This document shows positions 51,595 to 63,482 of a DNA stretch of 64,000 nucleotides, one piece after another (within the stretch, counting starts at the first letter, position 1; every line of letters begins with the position of its first letter). The stretch comes from Heligmosomoides polygyrus polygyrus (Eukaryota; Nematoda; Chromadorea; Rhabditida; Heligmosomidae), in NCBI GenBank assembly GCA_947396885.1, contig OX377201.1:64082983-64146982 (forward strand), given 5' to 3'. The position numbers and the translations under genes were made by a program. Under the pieces are notes generated by a model. That model saw only the letters and a program-made list of their open reading frames with translations. It did no database searches and was not told where the DNA came from.

Positions 51595-51830
51595 AGCCCC
51601 AAACCTTTTGCAGGTTACCTTCTAACCACGACATGGCAGTTCCAGGCATCAGTATTGCTTTATCGGGTCGCACTGAAGTGAAACGGTTTTTTGAAATTCT
51701 TGACCTACCCAGATGTCCGCAGGAATTTGGAAATCACTGCGATGCTTCTTATACAGTCCCCTACAACCCTCAATAGGTCACTTTTAAGATTGCCACGGGA
51801 CGTTCATTGACCTCCCTTGTTAGTGTCAAA
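51595..51830. repeat. solo arm of the pogo-like foldback element
   Basis: Matches the outer part of the 13.7-15.6 kb arms: CAAACCTTTTGCAGG, TCGCACTGAAG, GACCTACCCAGA, AATAGGTCACTTTTAAGATT. Without its partner it is a truncated relative. Confidence 0.7.
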
Positions 51831-52340
51831 TGCTCAATGCTGCGCTACTGACATAAAATGTGGAGCACTACTAATAATGAGGAACCATAAGAGGACACAT
51901 GTAATGGTTGGTGTTGGGTCGGATCGAAGCTCAGCCGTTTTGTGATTTTAATGTCCCCGCCTTTTTTTAAGCCTTTTATTCCATGATGATGGGATTGGCT
52001 CCTTCGGTACCACTGCGTAGAGAAAAACACGCAGTTTTGAATGAAAACGCTATACCAGGGTCGAACCAAAATTCAGAAGCTACGTTGGAAAGGAATAGCC
52101 TATGAACCCAGTAGTGAAATAGTGACATGAAATACTGAACAAAAGATGCAAAATCTTATATTGAATGTCACAGAGGAAGAGTACTACAAGACCATGTGAC
52201 TTTGAGATGAGATGCATATCACTGGATGCGTCTTCAAACGCTGATTCCAAATATGTATTCCGTTTCCGCTGCACGCGTCTGTGAACGAAGTTATTTTTTT
52301 CATTTTCAGCATGGCTTCGAACTCAAGTACCCTGGAAACT

Positions 52341-52445
52341 GCGCAACCAGCCGAGCAGTGGTGACGCAGGAGTAGAGGAGCGGCGTGGTGAGACGGGGTG
52401 GTTTATCGTTCGATTCCCCTGTGATGCAGGATTTCCGCACTTATT
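52341..52445 (+). mobile_element. tRNA-derived SINE family S2, plus copy
   Basis: A-box-like GTGGTGACGCAGGAGTAG and B box CGTTCGATTCCCC, followed by TGCAGGATTTCCGCACTT. The opposite-strand copy lies 300 bp downstream. Confidence 0.65.
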
Positions 52446-52735
52446 AAAAAGGATCTGTCGCGATCAACCAAAGCCCTCTCTGTCAAATAGCAACAGGAAA
52501 TGAAATATCGGAACGATCGAACTCCTCCGAAAGGCACGCCAACACAGCAGTTGGTGAGAACATAGTTTGGAAGATAAGTCGACAGTATTGGCCTTATCGA
52601 CCCCGTGTGTCGAAAAAATTCGCCCAAGAGGCAAAGATCAACCACATGTAAGTATGGGTAGTGGGGTCATGGTAATCGATTTAGCCCAAACTTCGCCACT
52701 TGACACAGAGCTTTGGTTGGTCGTGGCAGATCTCT

Positions 52736-52838
52736 TTTTCAGGAAGTGCAGAAGTTCTGCTCCACAGGGGAGTCGAACCACAAATCACCCCGTCTCACCA
52801 CAACACTCCTCCACCCACTGCGCCACCACAGCTCGGAT
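52736..52838 (-). mobile_element. tRNA-derived SINE family S2, minus copy
   Basis: On the minus strand GTGGTGGCGCAGTGGGTGG (A box) and GTGGTTCGACTCCCC (B box), then GAGCAGAACTTCTGCACTTC. It is better preserved than the plus copy. Confidence 0.7.
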
Positions 52839-52849
52839 GGCATCGCAGT

Positions 52850-54230
52850 TTCCAAACTACTTGAGCTCGCCCCTTTGTGATTTGTTGATCAGCGCGCAGC
52901 TAAGGGATAATGAAGCCATCCTGAAAGGACTCATAACTGTGTTCACAGATGCGCACAGCAGAAAGGGAACACATAGTTGAAATCAGCGTTCGAAGCCGCA
53001 TCCTGTGATATGCAACTCATTTTAAGGTCCCATGGTCACCTTCCCTTGTAAGTTACGCTAAGAGTAGGCGATCGTCCAAAGAAGAAGGAAAGAGCAAAGG
53101 ATATTTGATGCCCACGTGATTAGCCTAAGCTTTGAAGTATAGATCAGTACCCTGCTGAACCATAATCCTTCATAAGAGGGCGAAATAAGTTTACTTAACC
53201 TGTGCTTTACGATTCGGTGCATCGAAACATAGGGTGTCAAAAGCAACTTTTGGTTTCTTTCTTTATTCAAAAAGGAATGAACATCTTTCCAAAGGACTAA
53301 TTATGTTTTATTAATTGCAATAATGCGCAACACGATGAAGAGTTCAGCAAAAAAGAACTTGACAAGAACTAGCCTAGCCAAACCATGGCAAAGCTTCTAG
53401 ATCGCCTTCAAAAGACCATTTCCGGCTTTTGGTTGTCTCCTGTCGGAATATTTCATAAAGGAATTCATTTAGAAAGTAATAGATTAGTGATGAGAATTTG
53501 AGGACGGACTACGATAACCTATTGGAAATGTGCCCTGCTGAAATAAACGATTTAGCTACAGCTACGAATAACACATGGTCAAGTCCATCCGTACAAAAAC
53601 TGCAAAAGTAGTGAGGTTCTATTTGATCCTTCGGAATCTCCACACACAGCGTTGTGCTTGCAGAATGCTAGCTTGCAGAAGAGAAATCTGATCATAATAG
53701 AGGAGGACGTCAAGCTTTATTCCGACAGTTCCTCGCTCTAGTTGTCCAGTTTTTCATATCTGGAAAATTCTTGCCAGTGAATTCCATTAGTGAGGAATAA
53801 CCCAGTAACATGGGGTTACTGCAACCAAAGCGGATAACTATGAACGAAGTTATACTCGTTTGGAACAGTGGGTCGAAAACGAAGGGAACTTTCGATTCCG
53901 CCTCGTAAAAGTAGAGTCAGTTGAACGATCATTTCGAGATGCCTTTGCTACCACCATGATTACCTTAAGCCATGCACACGTGCAAACGGCTAGCAGAGGA
54001 TCACGGGTGCAATCGTAGAAGAAAACCAACCGAAATGGACAGCGCTGCGTCGCGCAAAATCCTATATTTTGCTCCTATATTTCTACCGTTAGAGGTAAAA
54101 AGAGGCAAGATGAGGCTGTGTGGGAGATAATAGGAAGAGCAGTGGTCGGCCGAAGACTGCGGACCGCGATCATGGTATTTCACAACCCTTCAGTCACTAC
54201 TTTTTATTTCCAGTGCCGAGCATCAACGGC
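52850..54230. other. no gene recognised
   Basis: Short frames without domain signals and no clear repeat. Confidence 0.4.
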
Positions 54231-54399
54231 TAGCTTGTTCCCATGATGTAACTTCGTCCGACGGGCTGGCCGGGTTCAGCTCCGTCCTTCAGTTTTCACC
54301 TAAAGCTTGGTGGCGGCATTGTGATTCCATTCTACCTAGTTTTCCGTCCGGGAGGGAACCCCCGGTATCCCGTGCTTACCTATTGCTGCGTGCAGATTT

Positions 54400-54930
54400 T
54401 AAACACAGCATAGATTCAACACGTGTTGGACCAATGGCTGCCCCTGGTGAGTGCGGCGGTCGTCGTCGCATTGCAGCGTCTGTGCAAGTTGAGAACCGTT
54501 GCTTCTGCTTGTTTTTCACTGTACACGGCGAAAGTAGCATGAGAATGTAACGAGGTTAAACACCTCGAGGAGTGCTAGGCCGTGCTTCCAATGAACCGTG
54601 GGAAGATTGAAGGCTGACGGATAACTGAAGATAGCATTGTCGATCGATTCCAACGACTGATCGTGTATGCTGCACCAACATCGCGCTAGGACGCGTGCGC
54701 ATTAGAGGTTCTTGCCTAGCTGATTATAACTCGCAACCTAGTTGCTGGCTTAGCAGACGTCCGTCCGTGGCCGATTGGGGGAAGAATTTGTACGCAGCCG
54801 TGCTCCGCAGACGGTTCTGTCCAACCAGTCGCATGCCTCTGGTAGGTGGTCAGCGCCACTTGGCAGCCAAGCACTTTTGTAGTTGGTTTGTGCTTTGCCT
54901 TTTCCTTATGTCCTTCCTGGCAAATTAGCA
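54400..54930 (+). other. possible rDNA ITS1-like segment
   Basis: The stretch GAGAATGTAACGAGGTTAAA, CTTCCAATGAACCG, CAACGACTGATCGTGTATGC, GAGGTTCTTGCCTAGCTGAT and GGCCGATTGGGGAAGAATTT resembles strongylid rDNA ITS1 as I remember it. No 18S or 5.8S gene flanks it, so if correct it is a displaced pseudocopy. This rests on memory only. Confidence 0.3.
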
Positions 54931-55140
54931 GCGCTCTGTAACCGAACCTCGGAGGAGCATCGGTTAATGATCATGGCCTAACTTGACGTTTAATGTCACC
55001 ACGGGTCCAGATGAATATTCCGTTAGCCCATCGAAGTCCTGATAGCTGAGAATTCTGACAGTCCTAGAGCGAAGTGAAGCATTTGGTCGAACCCGCTTTC
55101 AGAGATGAATAAAAATTGTGCACATTGGCTAATCCGGTCT

Positions 55141-55303
55141 GAGGCCAGATTCATCAACGATATTGCCGGTATCATTTAAGAGCGGTTTCACAATGTTGGC
55201 CTACTAGTAAGTGATACAGAGAGGTACAGGGATAGGGAGATATACATACGATAACCGGTATACCGATACCGGCCAGTAAGCGGTTGATGAATATGGCCCC
55301 TGG
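55141..55303. mobile_element. palindromic MITE with AGATTCATCAACG end
   Basis: The ends GGCCAGATTCATCAACG and GTTGATGAATATGGCC(C) enclose GCCGGTATC/GATACCGGC. Related to the palindrome at 35944-36152. Confidence 0.6.
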
Positions 55304-55849
55304 TGCCACACGCCTGATGGTGGAGGAACTGAGGACTGGCTCTAGCTGAAATCTCCCGACCAAGAGCAGCCCTCGCTGAAAATTCAGCCAAGTCCTGCCT
55401 TGAGTCGAGCTGGCAACAGTCTAGGCGGAGAAGTTCGGCATGGCCCAACGCCGGCAAGGATGCGAACCAAACAAAAACTGGGAGAGCGATTTGGCAAAGA
55501 AGCAGGACAACCCCAATTCTTCGCAGGGATCAAAATGTTGCACCGACACTCCGTGAGAACCGCACCCTTTTGTAACCGCACCTCCTTTATATTTTATAAA
55601 AGGCCGAAACAGAGACTACGCCATGCCCCTAAACAATTGTAAACAACACACACATTCTGACTTTCTTGCTACACGTAAGCAGCAATTATACTATCAATCA
55701 GATAAGCATTGCGACTTGCTTTCCGAGTGCATGGCACGATCGAGTCTTTTAATGCACTACGTAACTGCTCCCTTGCTGCGCTTCAAAACAAAATTTAATT
55801 TATTATTTTTTCTTGAAAAAATTGTATAAAACTATTACACTCCTTCAGA

Positions 55850-56060
55850 CAGCTGAAGTTTAAAAAATTCAAAAAAAAGTTATTCTAATTTTTCCTTGAA
55901 CAAAAAAATTATCCTCTCCATTTTGGAGAGTCTGTAGTTTAACCTGTAAGAAGCTCGTTTCGATCTGGAAGACGTTCAATTTAATTTCAAAGTTCATAGG
56001 CCAGCATAAAAGAGTGTCCAATTTGATTTGAATAGTGTCCAATTTGACGTGAAAATGGTA
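55850..56060. repeat. dispersed repeat R3, inverted copy
   Basis: The inverse of 31400-31620: CCAATTTGATTTGAAT, TTTGACGTGAAAATGG, CTCTCCATTTTGGAGAG. Confidence 0.6.
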
Positions 56061-56068
56061 TACATATA

Positions 56069-56109
56069 TGATGAGAAAAAAGTATATATATATACTTTTT
56101 TCTCATCGA
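56069..56109. repeat. perfect palindrome of about 40 bp
   Basis: GATGAGAAAAAAGTATATA is followed directly by its reverse complement. Confidence 0.85.
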
Positions 56110-56224
56110 TTATCCAGTCCCCTTCCGTTATAAGGCCTCCGGATAAGGCGCGACTCTCGTAGATAACATAGATTTTCTCTGGCCCCGGGCAACTTACCTT
56201 TACGCCAATACAAATCAACTCCGC

Positions 56225-57130
56225 CTATGGGCCTCTACAGAGTCTCGCGGCAGCGCCCGGAGAACTCGTCCATATTGCTCCAGCCGCAGTAGTGACCTAC
56301 GCTGCCATTGTAGTGGAAGCCGCGGCGCGGACGAGCTGTCGCGGAGCCGGTGGTCGCAAAGGTCCTCAAGTGCTGCCGCAGTTCACGGCGGCTCTCACCC
56401 GCACTGCCAGAAGCTGCGGGTGAGACCCGCAGGGGGGCGTGACAGATGGGTGTCGATTATGGCTCATCTATTTGGAAACTTTTTTTTTTGAACAAATCTA
56501 CATGCTAGGAATATAATATGTTGGTGCATAATTTCTGTGCATAAGAGAGCTTGACAACCAACAGTATAATCACCGTTAGTTTCGACAAATGGAGGCGTAT
56601 GGAATCGTAAAAACGTAACGCAAAAAAACCTTAGCACGATATTAGGTAACATTATTTGCATCTGCAAATCTTCGTGACCTTCCAGCCACAAGTTAGCCGT
56701 GTGAGGTTTAGGGAAAACCCTTTCACAGAAATGCAACAAGAAAGCAGACCGTTCTTCTTAGTATGAGCTATAACTGCATCGGACAGACCTCCCGGACTCA
56801 ACAGGGCATCGGAGGGAATGTTGTCATCACAAGGGCTAGCACATTTTCTTCGAGCTGCTTGTCAACCGAGGATCTTTTAGCGGACCTAGAACGACAAAAG
56901 TGAGAGCAAGCAGAAAAGGTACAGAACTGTTGAGTGATAAGGAGTGTCCTAGATTTCTGTGCTTACATTTAAGAACTCCTAACTTGGCTTGGAGAAACGA
57001 CGAAAATTTCCGTTAAATTGCATTAACGACATTTTACACACCAGTTTTGAAATTTTATTTCTTCTTCATGCAAAGGAATTTGGACGATTTTTTTTGGATG
57101 AGCATTCGTAACATCGTGGCGATGCCCAGC
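56225..57130. other. no gene; GC-rich block at 56225-56445
   Basis: A GC-rich stretch (CTCGCGGCAGCGCCCGGAG...) resembles the composition of the GGCC-ended MITEs, but no clean inverted ends were identified. Confidence 0.35.
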
Positions 57131-57140
57131 AAACCCTAAA

Positions 57141-60060
57141 CCTTCTTGTTCTTCTTCAGCGTTTGCCCCGCATAGCAGAGGCGGGGTCCGCTCTTCTGGT
57201 ATGGTGGCGCCACTTCGCACGATCAAACGATTGATCGGGGTGGATACCAGCTTCCTTCAAGTCCGTGTGCAACGTATGAAGCCAGCGTTGCCTAGGCCGT
57301 CCTTTAGGCCGTTTTCCGGGCACATCTATGTGAAGGCCAATCTTCCGAACGGTGTCGCCGTCCGCACGAAGAACATGGCCATACCACCGTAGGCGAGCTT
57401 CACGTAGCTTATCGGCAATTGAAGCGACTCCAAACCTTTGGCGTATGGAGACATTGCGACATGATCCAAGCGCGTGACACCAGCCATCCAGCGCAGCATT
57501 TTTGTCTCCATTACGCTGAGCCGGCTCTCAACCTCCTTCGTTGCAGGTCCAAGGTACTTGAAACGTGTCGCTCGTACGAGCGCAGTGCCATTGATCCCAA
57601 TGGACCCAGTCTCGTTTACGTATGTCGTCAAGTACTCAGATTTTTTGACGTTTAGCTTGAGCCCGAATGCCGCCAAGCGGTTACACCATGCTTGCACTTG
57701 TCGCTCAAGTTCGGCCTTGTCTTCACTGGCAAGCATTACGTCATCTGCATATAGTAGCGTCCAAGGAGCAGGCTTCTGAAGGTCTCGCGAAATGGCATCC
57801 ATTATGACAATGAAAAGGAGTGGGGAAAGCGCGGAACCTTGGTGAACACCGACGGAGATTGGAAACTCCGTCGATGTGCCGACCGGCGCTCGCAGTTGAC
57901 GCTTAGGATAAGAGTAAAGAATGCGCACCCAGTCGATCAGTTCTTCAGGAACACCGCGCTATCGTAATGCGTATAATATGACCTCACGCGTACACGATCA
58001 AATGCTTTCTCCAGGTCGAGGAAAGCAAGATGCAGCGGTTTTTGTTTCTCACAATGTCTGTCTACAAGAGGACGAACAGCATGAATGGCGTCGATGGTGC
58101 CACAGCCGACTACGAAGCCACAGTGGTTGGTGGAAAGCCGGACGATCTCGCGAATACGTCCATTCACAATTCGCTCAAATATTTTCATACTGTGCGAGAG
58201 CAATCGGATTGGACGGTAACTTGTGCAGTCCGCAGGACTGCCCTTCTTCTTCCAGATTGGGATCGTCGTGCTTTGCAGCCAACTACCGCGAACCTTCTTC
58301 TCCGCAACAACCTGGTTGAAAAACTTCGTTAGCCACTCAGCAGGATTCCAGCACCTCGAGTACCATAGTTCGGCCGCTATGTCGTCAGGGCCCATTGCTT
58401 TGCCTGGCCTCATCTTCTTCAAAGCCGCTTCCGTCTCCTCCGCAGTGATTTTCTGCACAGGACTGTGCGTAGGAGAGACGCAAGGATAGGCGGATGGGCA
58501 AACTCTACTGTTGAAATCCTCTCGAAGTAGTCATGCCATCGTTCCATACCCCTTTTGCGGTTCATCAGCAGATAGCCATTCTCATCGTTGATGCCAAAGA
58601 ACTTTTCGATGTCCTCGCTCTGGCGATGGTGTGCTTTGGCAAGCCGATAAAGTTGTCGTTCACCATCGCGCGTCTCGAGTTTCTCGTTGACATCATCGTA
58701 ATGAAAAGCTTTTGCAACGGCAGCAGCCTTCTAAGCCGCCCTCTTCGCTTCTTGGTACATACGCCAATTGTCGGCTGTCTTGTCGCTGAGAAAAGCGTGA
58801 TATAGTCTTTTCTTCTCTTTGACTTTTTCCTTGACGTCGTCAGCCACAGCCAAGTCTGCTTCTCAATCTTACGCCGCCCAGGCTTCGTCATGCCCAGTTC
58901 GGAACGCGCAGCTTGTAGCATCAAATCGGTTGCACGTTTCCATGTCTCCTCAACAGTGGTAACCGTCGGCAACCGAATACGAGCAACAACAGCTGCGTCA
59001 TTCTCTTTCAATCGCCACCACTTGATCCTTGCTGGTCCGTAACTCGACCTGCCTCAGCCTCGGAGGGTGAACTTAAGAGTGCAGATCAGCGGACGGTGCT
59101 GCGTGGCGACAGTCTCGTATGGCACAACCTTCGCATCTGTGACCAGCCTTCGATCGCGATGCTTGACAAGGATAAAGTCAATCTGTGTCTTGGTATTCCC
59201 GCTATAGAAAGACACGAGATGGGAGTCACGCTTTCGAAACATTGTGTTAGCGATGGTGAGATTATGCGAGTACGCATACTCTAAAATTCGTTCACCATTA
59301 GCGCTACGTGCTCCATACCCGAAACGCCAGGACAGCTGTAACCATCTTTCGCGGTCCCAACATGGCCGTTGAGATCACCTGCGACAACGACAGCGTCTTC
59401 TGGCGGCACCTCTGCTGTCTTCTCATCAAGCAGGATCCAAAACTCGTCCTTCGCTCGCTCGGAGCAGCCTGTCTGCGGAGCATACGCAGAGAAGAAATGA
59501 TACATACGCTGTTCAGCAGCGATTACGACCTTCATCAAGCGGTCGCTGAAACGCTCCACGCTTGCAATCGCATCTCGGAAACGTTTGGAGACGACCACAC
59601 CAACACCGCTGGTGGTCCTGGAACTGCCGCACAGAATGCCGCCAGAGTGCCGCCTTAAAGCCTCGGCCTATGTCCCTCGACTTGCAACAGAACCACCTCG
59701 TCTCCTGTAAGGCACACAAGTCGATTCGTCTTCGCTCCAGTGTTTCTACCAGCTCGCACGAGCGGCCCGTCAACGTACCCACATTCAGCGTAGCAACGCG
59801 AGTCTTGCTTACGTTACGGGACTTTTGGACTTGCTCAGTTGCCCCCCGATGCCGTCCTCGCATCAGGGACCCTCGCATACTTTTCACACTCGCCGGGCTT
59901 TGCGAGTGAGCGTCAGCTCCCGCGGACGCCGTAGAATTATCTCGACAAACAATTAAGGCCATCAACCATGTGATGTGAGTCGCCTGCAATCGAGTGTCCG
60001 TGATTAGCTTAGCTCGCATAGTGAACAGTTTCCAGTGGCACCACGTGGAGGAACGGACAT
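57141..60060 (-). mobile_element. RTE-type LINE, copy B, near full length
   Basis: Same family as copy A. The 5' tip is identical (ATGTCCGTTCCTCCACGTGG) and the 3' tail is GAAGAAGAACAAGAAGG. The flanks show a degraded target duplication (CCAAACCTTAA near 60066 and GCAAACCCTAA near 57130). It has no MITE and no inverted duplication, and so serves as the reference for copy A. Confidence 0.82.
57326..60019 (-). pseudogene. RTE LINE copy B endonuclease-reverse transcriptase
   Basis: Endonuclease: ATLNVGTLTGRSCELVETLE, LCALQETRW (catalytic Glu), FFSAYAPQTGC, VVVAGDLNGHVG (catalytic Asp/Asn), ATQHRPLIC (catalytic His). RT: MRPGKAMGPDDIAAELWYS, LHLAFLDLEKAFDRV, ISVGVHQGSALSPLLF and LLYADDVMLASEDKAELERQ (YADD intact), then a C-terminus with KMLRWMAGVTRLDHV. 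Frameshifts separate the pieces near 59600, 59280, 58560 and 57940. A 200-codon frame (57928-57326) remains open over the RT core. Confidence 0.85.
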
Positions 60061-60389
60061 CGCCACCAAACCTTAAGCCCTCTACTTATTGGAATAAGTG
60101 GAACTAGGCAATCGATATCGTCCGTATCTCGAATTTTTTTGCATTTTTTGTTCCTTGACCAAATCAGTTGCGTGCGTGTCCGCTCTCCTCTGCCGTAGTT
60201 TTGAGTTTTTGGACTTTCTAGGACGTTTCTCTTGATTGATTGCTAGATATTAGTTCTTGATACTTGCCATTCAGTTTTTCACAGTTTTCCGTGATACTTG
60301 TTTCACGAGTTGGGTCGAAAAGGGAGAAAATGCTACGAAACCCAAATAATGCAAGAGAACAAGGATAAGAAACGAAACAACGTATACTG

Positions 60390-60560
60390 TGCTCTCGCAA
60401 AATTTTCAAATATTCGAATGGTTTCGTATACCAGCAATTTTTGGGCATTACATTCGAAAAATGCGATTTTTTGAACATTCGAATTCGAAAATCATGATTT
60501 TTTGAATATACGAATTCGAATACATTCGAAAAACGCAATTTTTTGAATATTCTAATAATT
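60390..60560. repeat. TTCGAAT-rich element fragment
   Basis: Starts TATACTGTGCTCTCGCAAAA, like the TATA-CTTGTGCTCGAAT end of the 4.5-kb element, followed by ATTCGAATTCGAAAAT-type repeats. It resembles 3830-3950. Confidence 0.5.
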
Positions 60561-60639
60561 TATTGAACATTTTTATTCGCTCCACTGTTGTGTTGCGTCA
60601 ACGTTGTGGGGTGAGAGACTGCGTGTTTTAGGCCAGGGG

Positions 60640-61190
60640 TACACATTTAACGGTTAACGATTTAACGAATTTAACGGATTGACGGCATTTTTCGTTAAAA
60701 TCTGGCTTACCGACGTAACGGAAGTTTTTAGAAATTTGACGGAGTTTTTTACCAGTGAGTTTATCACATTTACCTTTAGTCTTCACTAATGTTGCAAATC
60801 TCATTCTTCCTATTAGGACTGTTCCTAAAAAAAACCTATTGAAATCAGGATGAATATTTTAATGGTTCATGAATTTGTTTTGAACTGTTGGAAATATTGT
60901 TTAGGGGCGCGTGCAGCGCAATCGGAGGAGGTGCCGGCAGTCGCATGCACCCGGTTTCAGGTTCCTGGTTCGGATTTCAGCCCAGGCCAACCAAGCCCTC
61001 CATCCCTTCGGGGTCGGAGAATTGGACCCACATGTGTCTGGGAAGGATAAAGTGCTACTTCTTCACCGTAAGTCATTGTATGGCCAAATACGCATTCAAA
61101 TCACCTCCACGATATCCCGCAGAAGTAGAATTTGTGGCGCATCCCAAAAGAGGTTAAGTAACGCTGTCCTTTACCGTTGTCCTTTAATGC
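60640..61190 (+). repeat. composite repeat: TTAACG-rich 5' module plus SINE S1
   Basis: 60640-60845 (ACATTTAACGGTTAACGATT..., GGACTGTTCCTAA) and the SINE at 60904 are both present, inverted, at 38320-37896. The unit has therefore been copied as one piece at least once. Confidence 0.65.
60904..61185 (+). mobile_element. tRNA-derived SINE family S1, copy 2
   Basis: GGGGCGCGTGCAGCGCAATCG (A-box region), TGGTTCGGATT (B box), CCAAGCCCTCCATCCCTTC, TGTGTCTGGGAAGGATAAAG. Parallel to 39408-39694. Confidence 0.8.
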
Positions 61191-61431
61191 ATTATGGAGC
61201 TAGAAATCTATTCGCCGAGCCCACAAGCATGTCAACGAATCCACACAAAAATGCTTGTCTAACCTCCTCGTAAGATATGCCTATGCTCACTTGGCGATGC
61301 TTATCCCAGAATACTTTTGCTCGCCACCTGGAACTGTCGAGACGGAGAGAATGTTTTTGGCCGCTGGACATATCTCTAACGATTTTAGAAAAACGCTATG
61401 AACAAAAATTAGGAAAGTTGGTATTCCTGGG

Positions 61432-61550
61432 GTCGGATTCATCAACAACTTACGTAACTTTAACGGAGAATTGTAAGCGAAAAACTCAGATAACGCGGCT
61501 TACCAGCGATATGTGAGCGATAAGCCGCGTGACGTCAACATGTTGATGAC
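61432..61550. repeat. half copy of the CGGATTCATCAACG palindromic MITE
   Basis: GGTCGGATTCATCAACAACT...GTAACTTTAACGGAGAATT matches the left half of 35944-36152, including the GCGGCTTA...GATAAGCCGC hairpin. Confidence 0.6.
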
Positions 61551-62190
61551 GTGTCACAGCTTTTCGGCCGTGTGGGCTATGTGGTCCCGACGTTGCTAAA
61601 AAAATGGATTGGTCCCACGCACCAGGTGCTCGAAAGTCGTGCGTTCGACAATGTGTTAACATTCCACTGATACGCTTTTAATTGCATTTTTATTCATTCT
61701 TTCTGTACTTGATGGGCAACGAGATTGCATGTGCTCGTAGAACACTCAGACAAAACAGTTTCGCAAAGAACTAAGAAGGGGAACATCGGGTACATGCCTG
61801 ACCGAGCATTTTAAGATGCCTTGTCGGTGATCATCTTGAACGATGATTGCACACCTGTTTTTATTCCACACCCTGTAGATAGTTTGTTGCTGAAGGCTTG
61901 TTTTGCTTGCTGGTGTTGAATTGATTATATTAAATTGCATTGTTGCACTCCACTTCTTGAACATCAGCTGTTGGTTGACCTTTTGGCAAGACTTTTCGGG
62001 CGGAGTGTCGGGAGTACAATCAGACACGCCCTATTTGACGTCTTATCATTAGTAGACCTGGATTAGGCCTGTGGTATACTCCCGTCCGCTGCAGCGACTC
62101 GGGAGTGCACAGCGACGCGGGAGTGCACAGCGACGCGACGGCTCGCGATCCTCGTCGTGAGCCGTCGCCATCGCTGAGGCTGGCATAGTT

Positions 62191-62629
62191 GGCTGCGGGA
62201 CATTATGTACGAATGGTCGCCGCGGGCGCGGCGACTCGCGCGGCAAGCGCGGCAGAAGACGTCGCAATTGGGTGACTTCAGCGGCCAGTGGTATCTAAAC
62301 CTGCATCAAAACTTGTACATCAGGTGCTAGAAAGTGTATACAAACTCAGTTTCACTGCGACAGTGCGTTATATTTTCAGCTTTTCCTGAAGAAGCAGCAT
62401 ATAAAATTGAGCATTAGAACGTTGCTTATTTTTATAACCCGAACTCAATTTCTGAACCAGAGCATGTTTTCCCCAGCTCCTTCAACAGCAGAAAGGGATA
62501 TCAACAACTCAAACCTAGCGTCTGCAGCAAGTCATGAGGCATAGCTCCCACGACCGCAGCGGAGCTCATCGCGCACGCGACAGTCGTCGTCGCGGGCGCG
62601 GCGACCATTCGTACATAAAGACCGCCCCT
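62191..62629. mobile_element. Mutator-like MITE with 11-bp target duplication, 439 bp
   Basis: CTGGCATAGTT is duplicated at 62180-62190 and 62630-62640. The inverted ends share TTATGTACGAATGGTCGCCG. The interior matches 28140-29133. Confidence 0.82.
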
Positions 62630-63354
62630 CTGGCATAGTTCACGCAGTTCTGCAGAGGGGGACTTTCGCAGAATTTTAGCGAATCAGCTCATTTTTTTTC
62701 TTGGATTCCTTGTTTTGTCTACCGTTCAATTGTAATTTCGCGTTTTTCCCGTTTTATCGCCTTCTGATCAGTATTACGCTGTAGGGTTGTTGTTTTCAAA
62801 GGTATCTCGTCGATGTCGTGTTTTGCCAGGAGGGTTTCCGCCATGCCTGTGCTCACTCATGCATTTATTTCGTTTCTCATTCCAACCACAGGCACGGAAA
62901 CCGACTTTGCTCTCCTCGACACGACACGAGAGGGTTCTCGTGACGTGTCCAGCACGAAATCGTCCCAGTTGAGACCCAATTTTTCCAAAGCGATGTTTTG
63001 CTAGGGGGGTTTCCGCCATGCCTGCGCTCACTCATGCATTTCACTTCAGGAGAAAAAGTGCGCGACTCGGCACAAAAGTGGGAAAAACGGTCTACAAAAA
63101 TATCTCCTCTAAAAAGCAGCCATTCAGTTGGCACATTTCTGTGCCGGTCATGTGAAAAGAACCTCCTTGTGACTTGTCCGGCACAGAAATGTGGATTTCC
63201 ATGGAAGTTCACAGGAGAAAAAAGCTCGAAACGAGCCTAGCCACGACGGAAACCCTACGAGGAGAACAACAGACATCACATGATCACCAAAACATCACCA
63301 GATGTGTGTTGAAATCACTGTGGTACAGTCATGAACCAAGGAAGTGTCGAAATA

Positions 63355-63482
63355 TGTGAGCGGAAGTGTACAGAATATGGCACAGCATGCACTCCCTCCT
63401 CCGCGACCATCGCTGCCCATCGCTCGCCGCAATGCAGTGCACGGAGGAGTGAGTGCTTGCCATGCCATATTCTGTACACTCG
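63355..63482. repeat. palindrome of about 128 bp
   Basis: GTGTACAGAATATGGCA is inverted at the far side; the inner arms are CACTCCCTCCTCCG and CGGAGGAGTGAGTG. It could be a small MITE nested in the 1.6-kb element. Confidence 0.7.
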
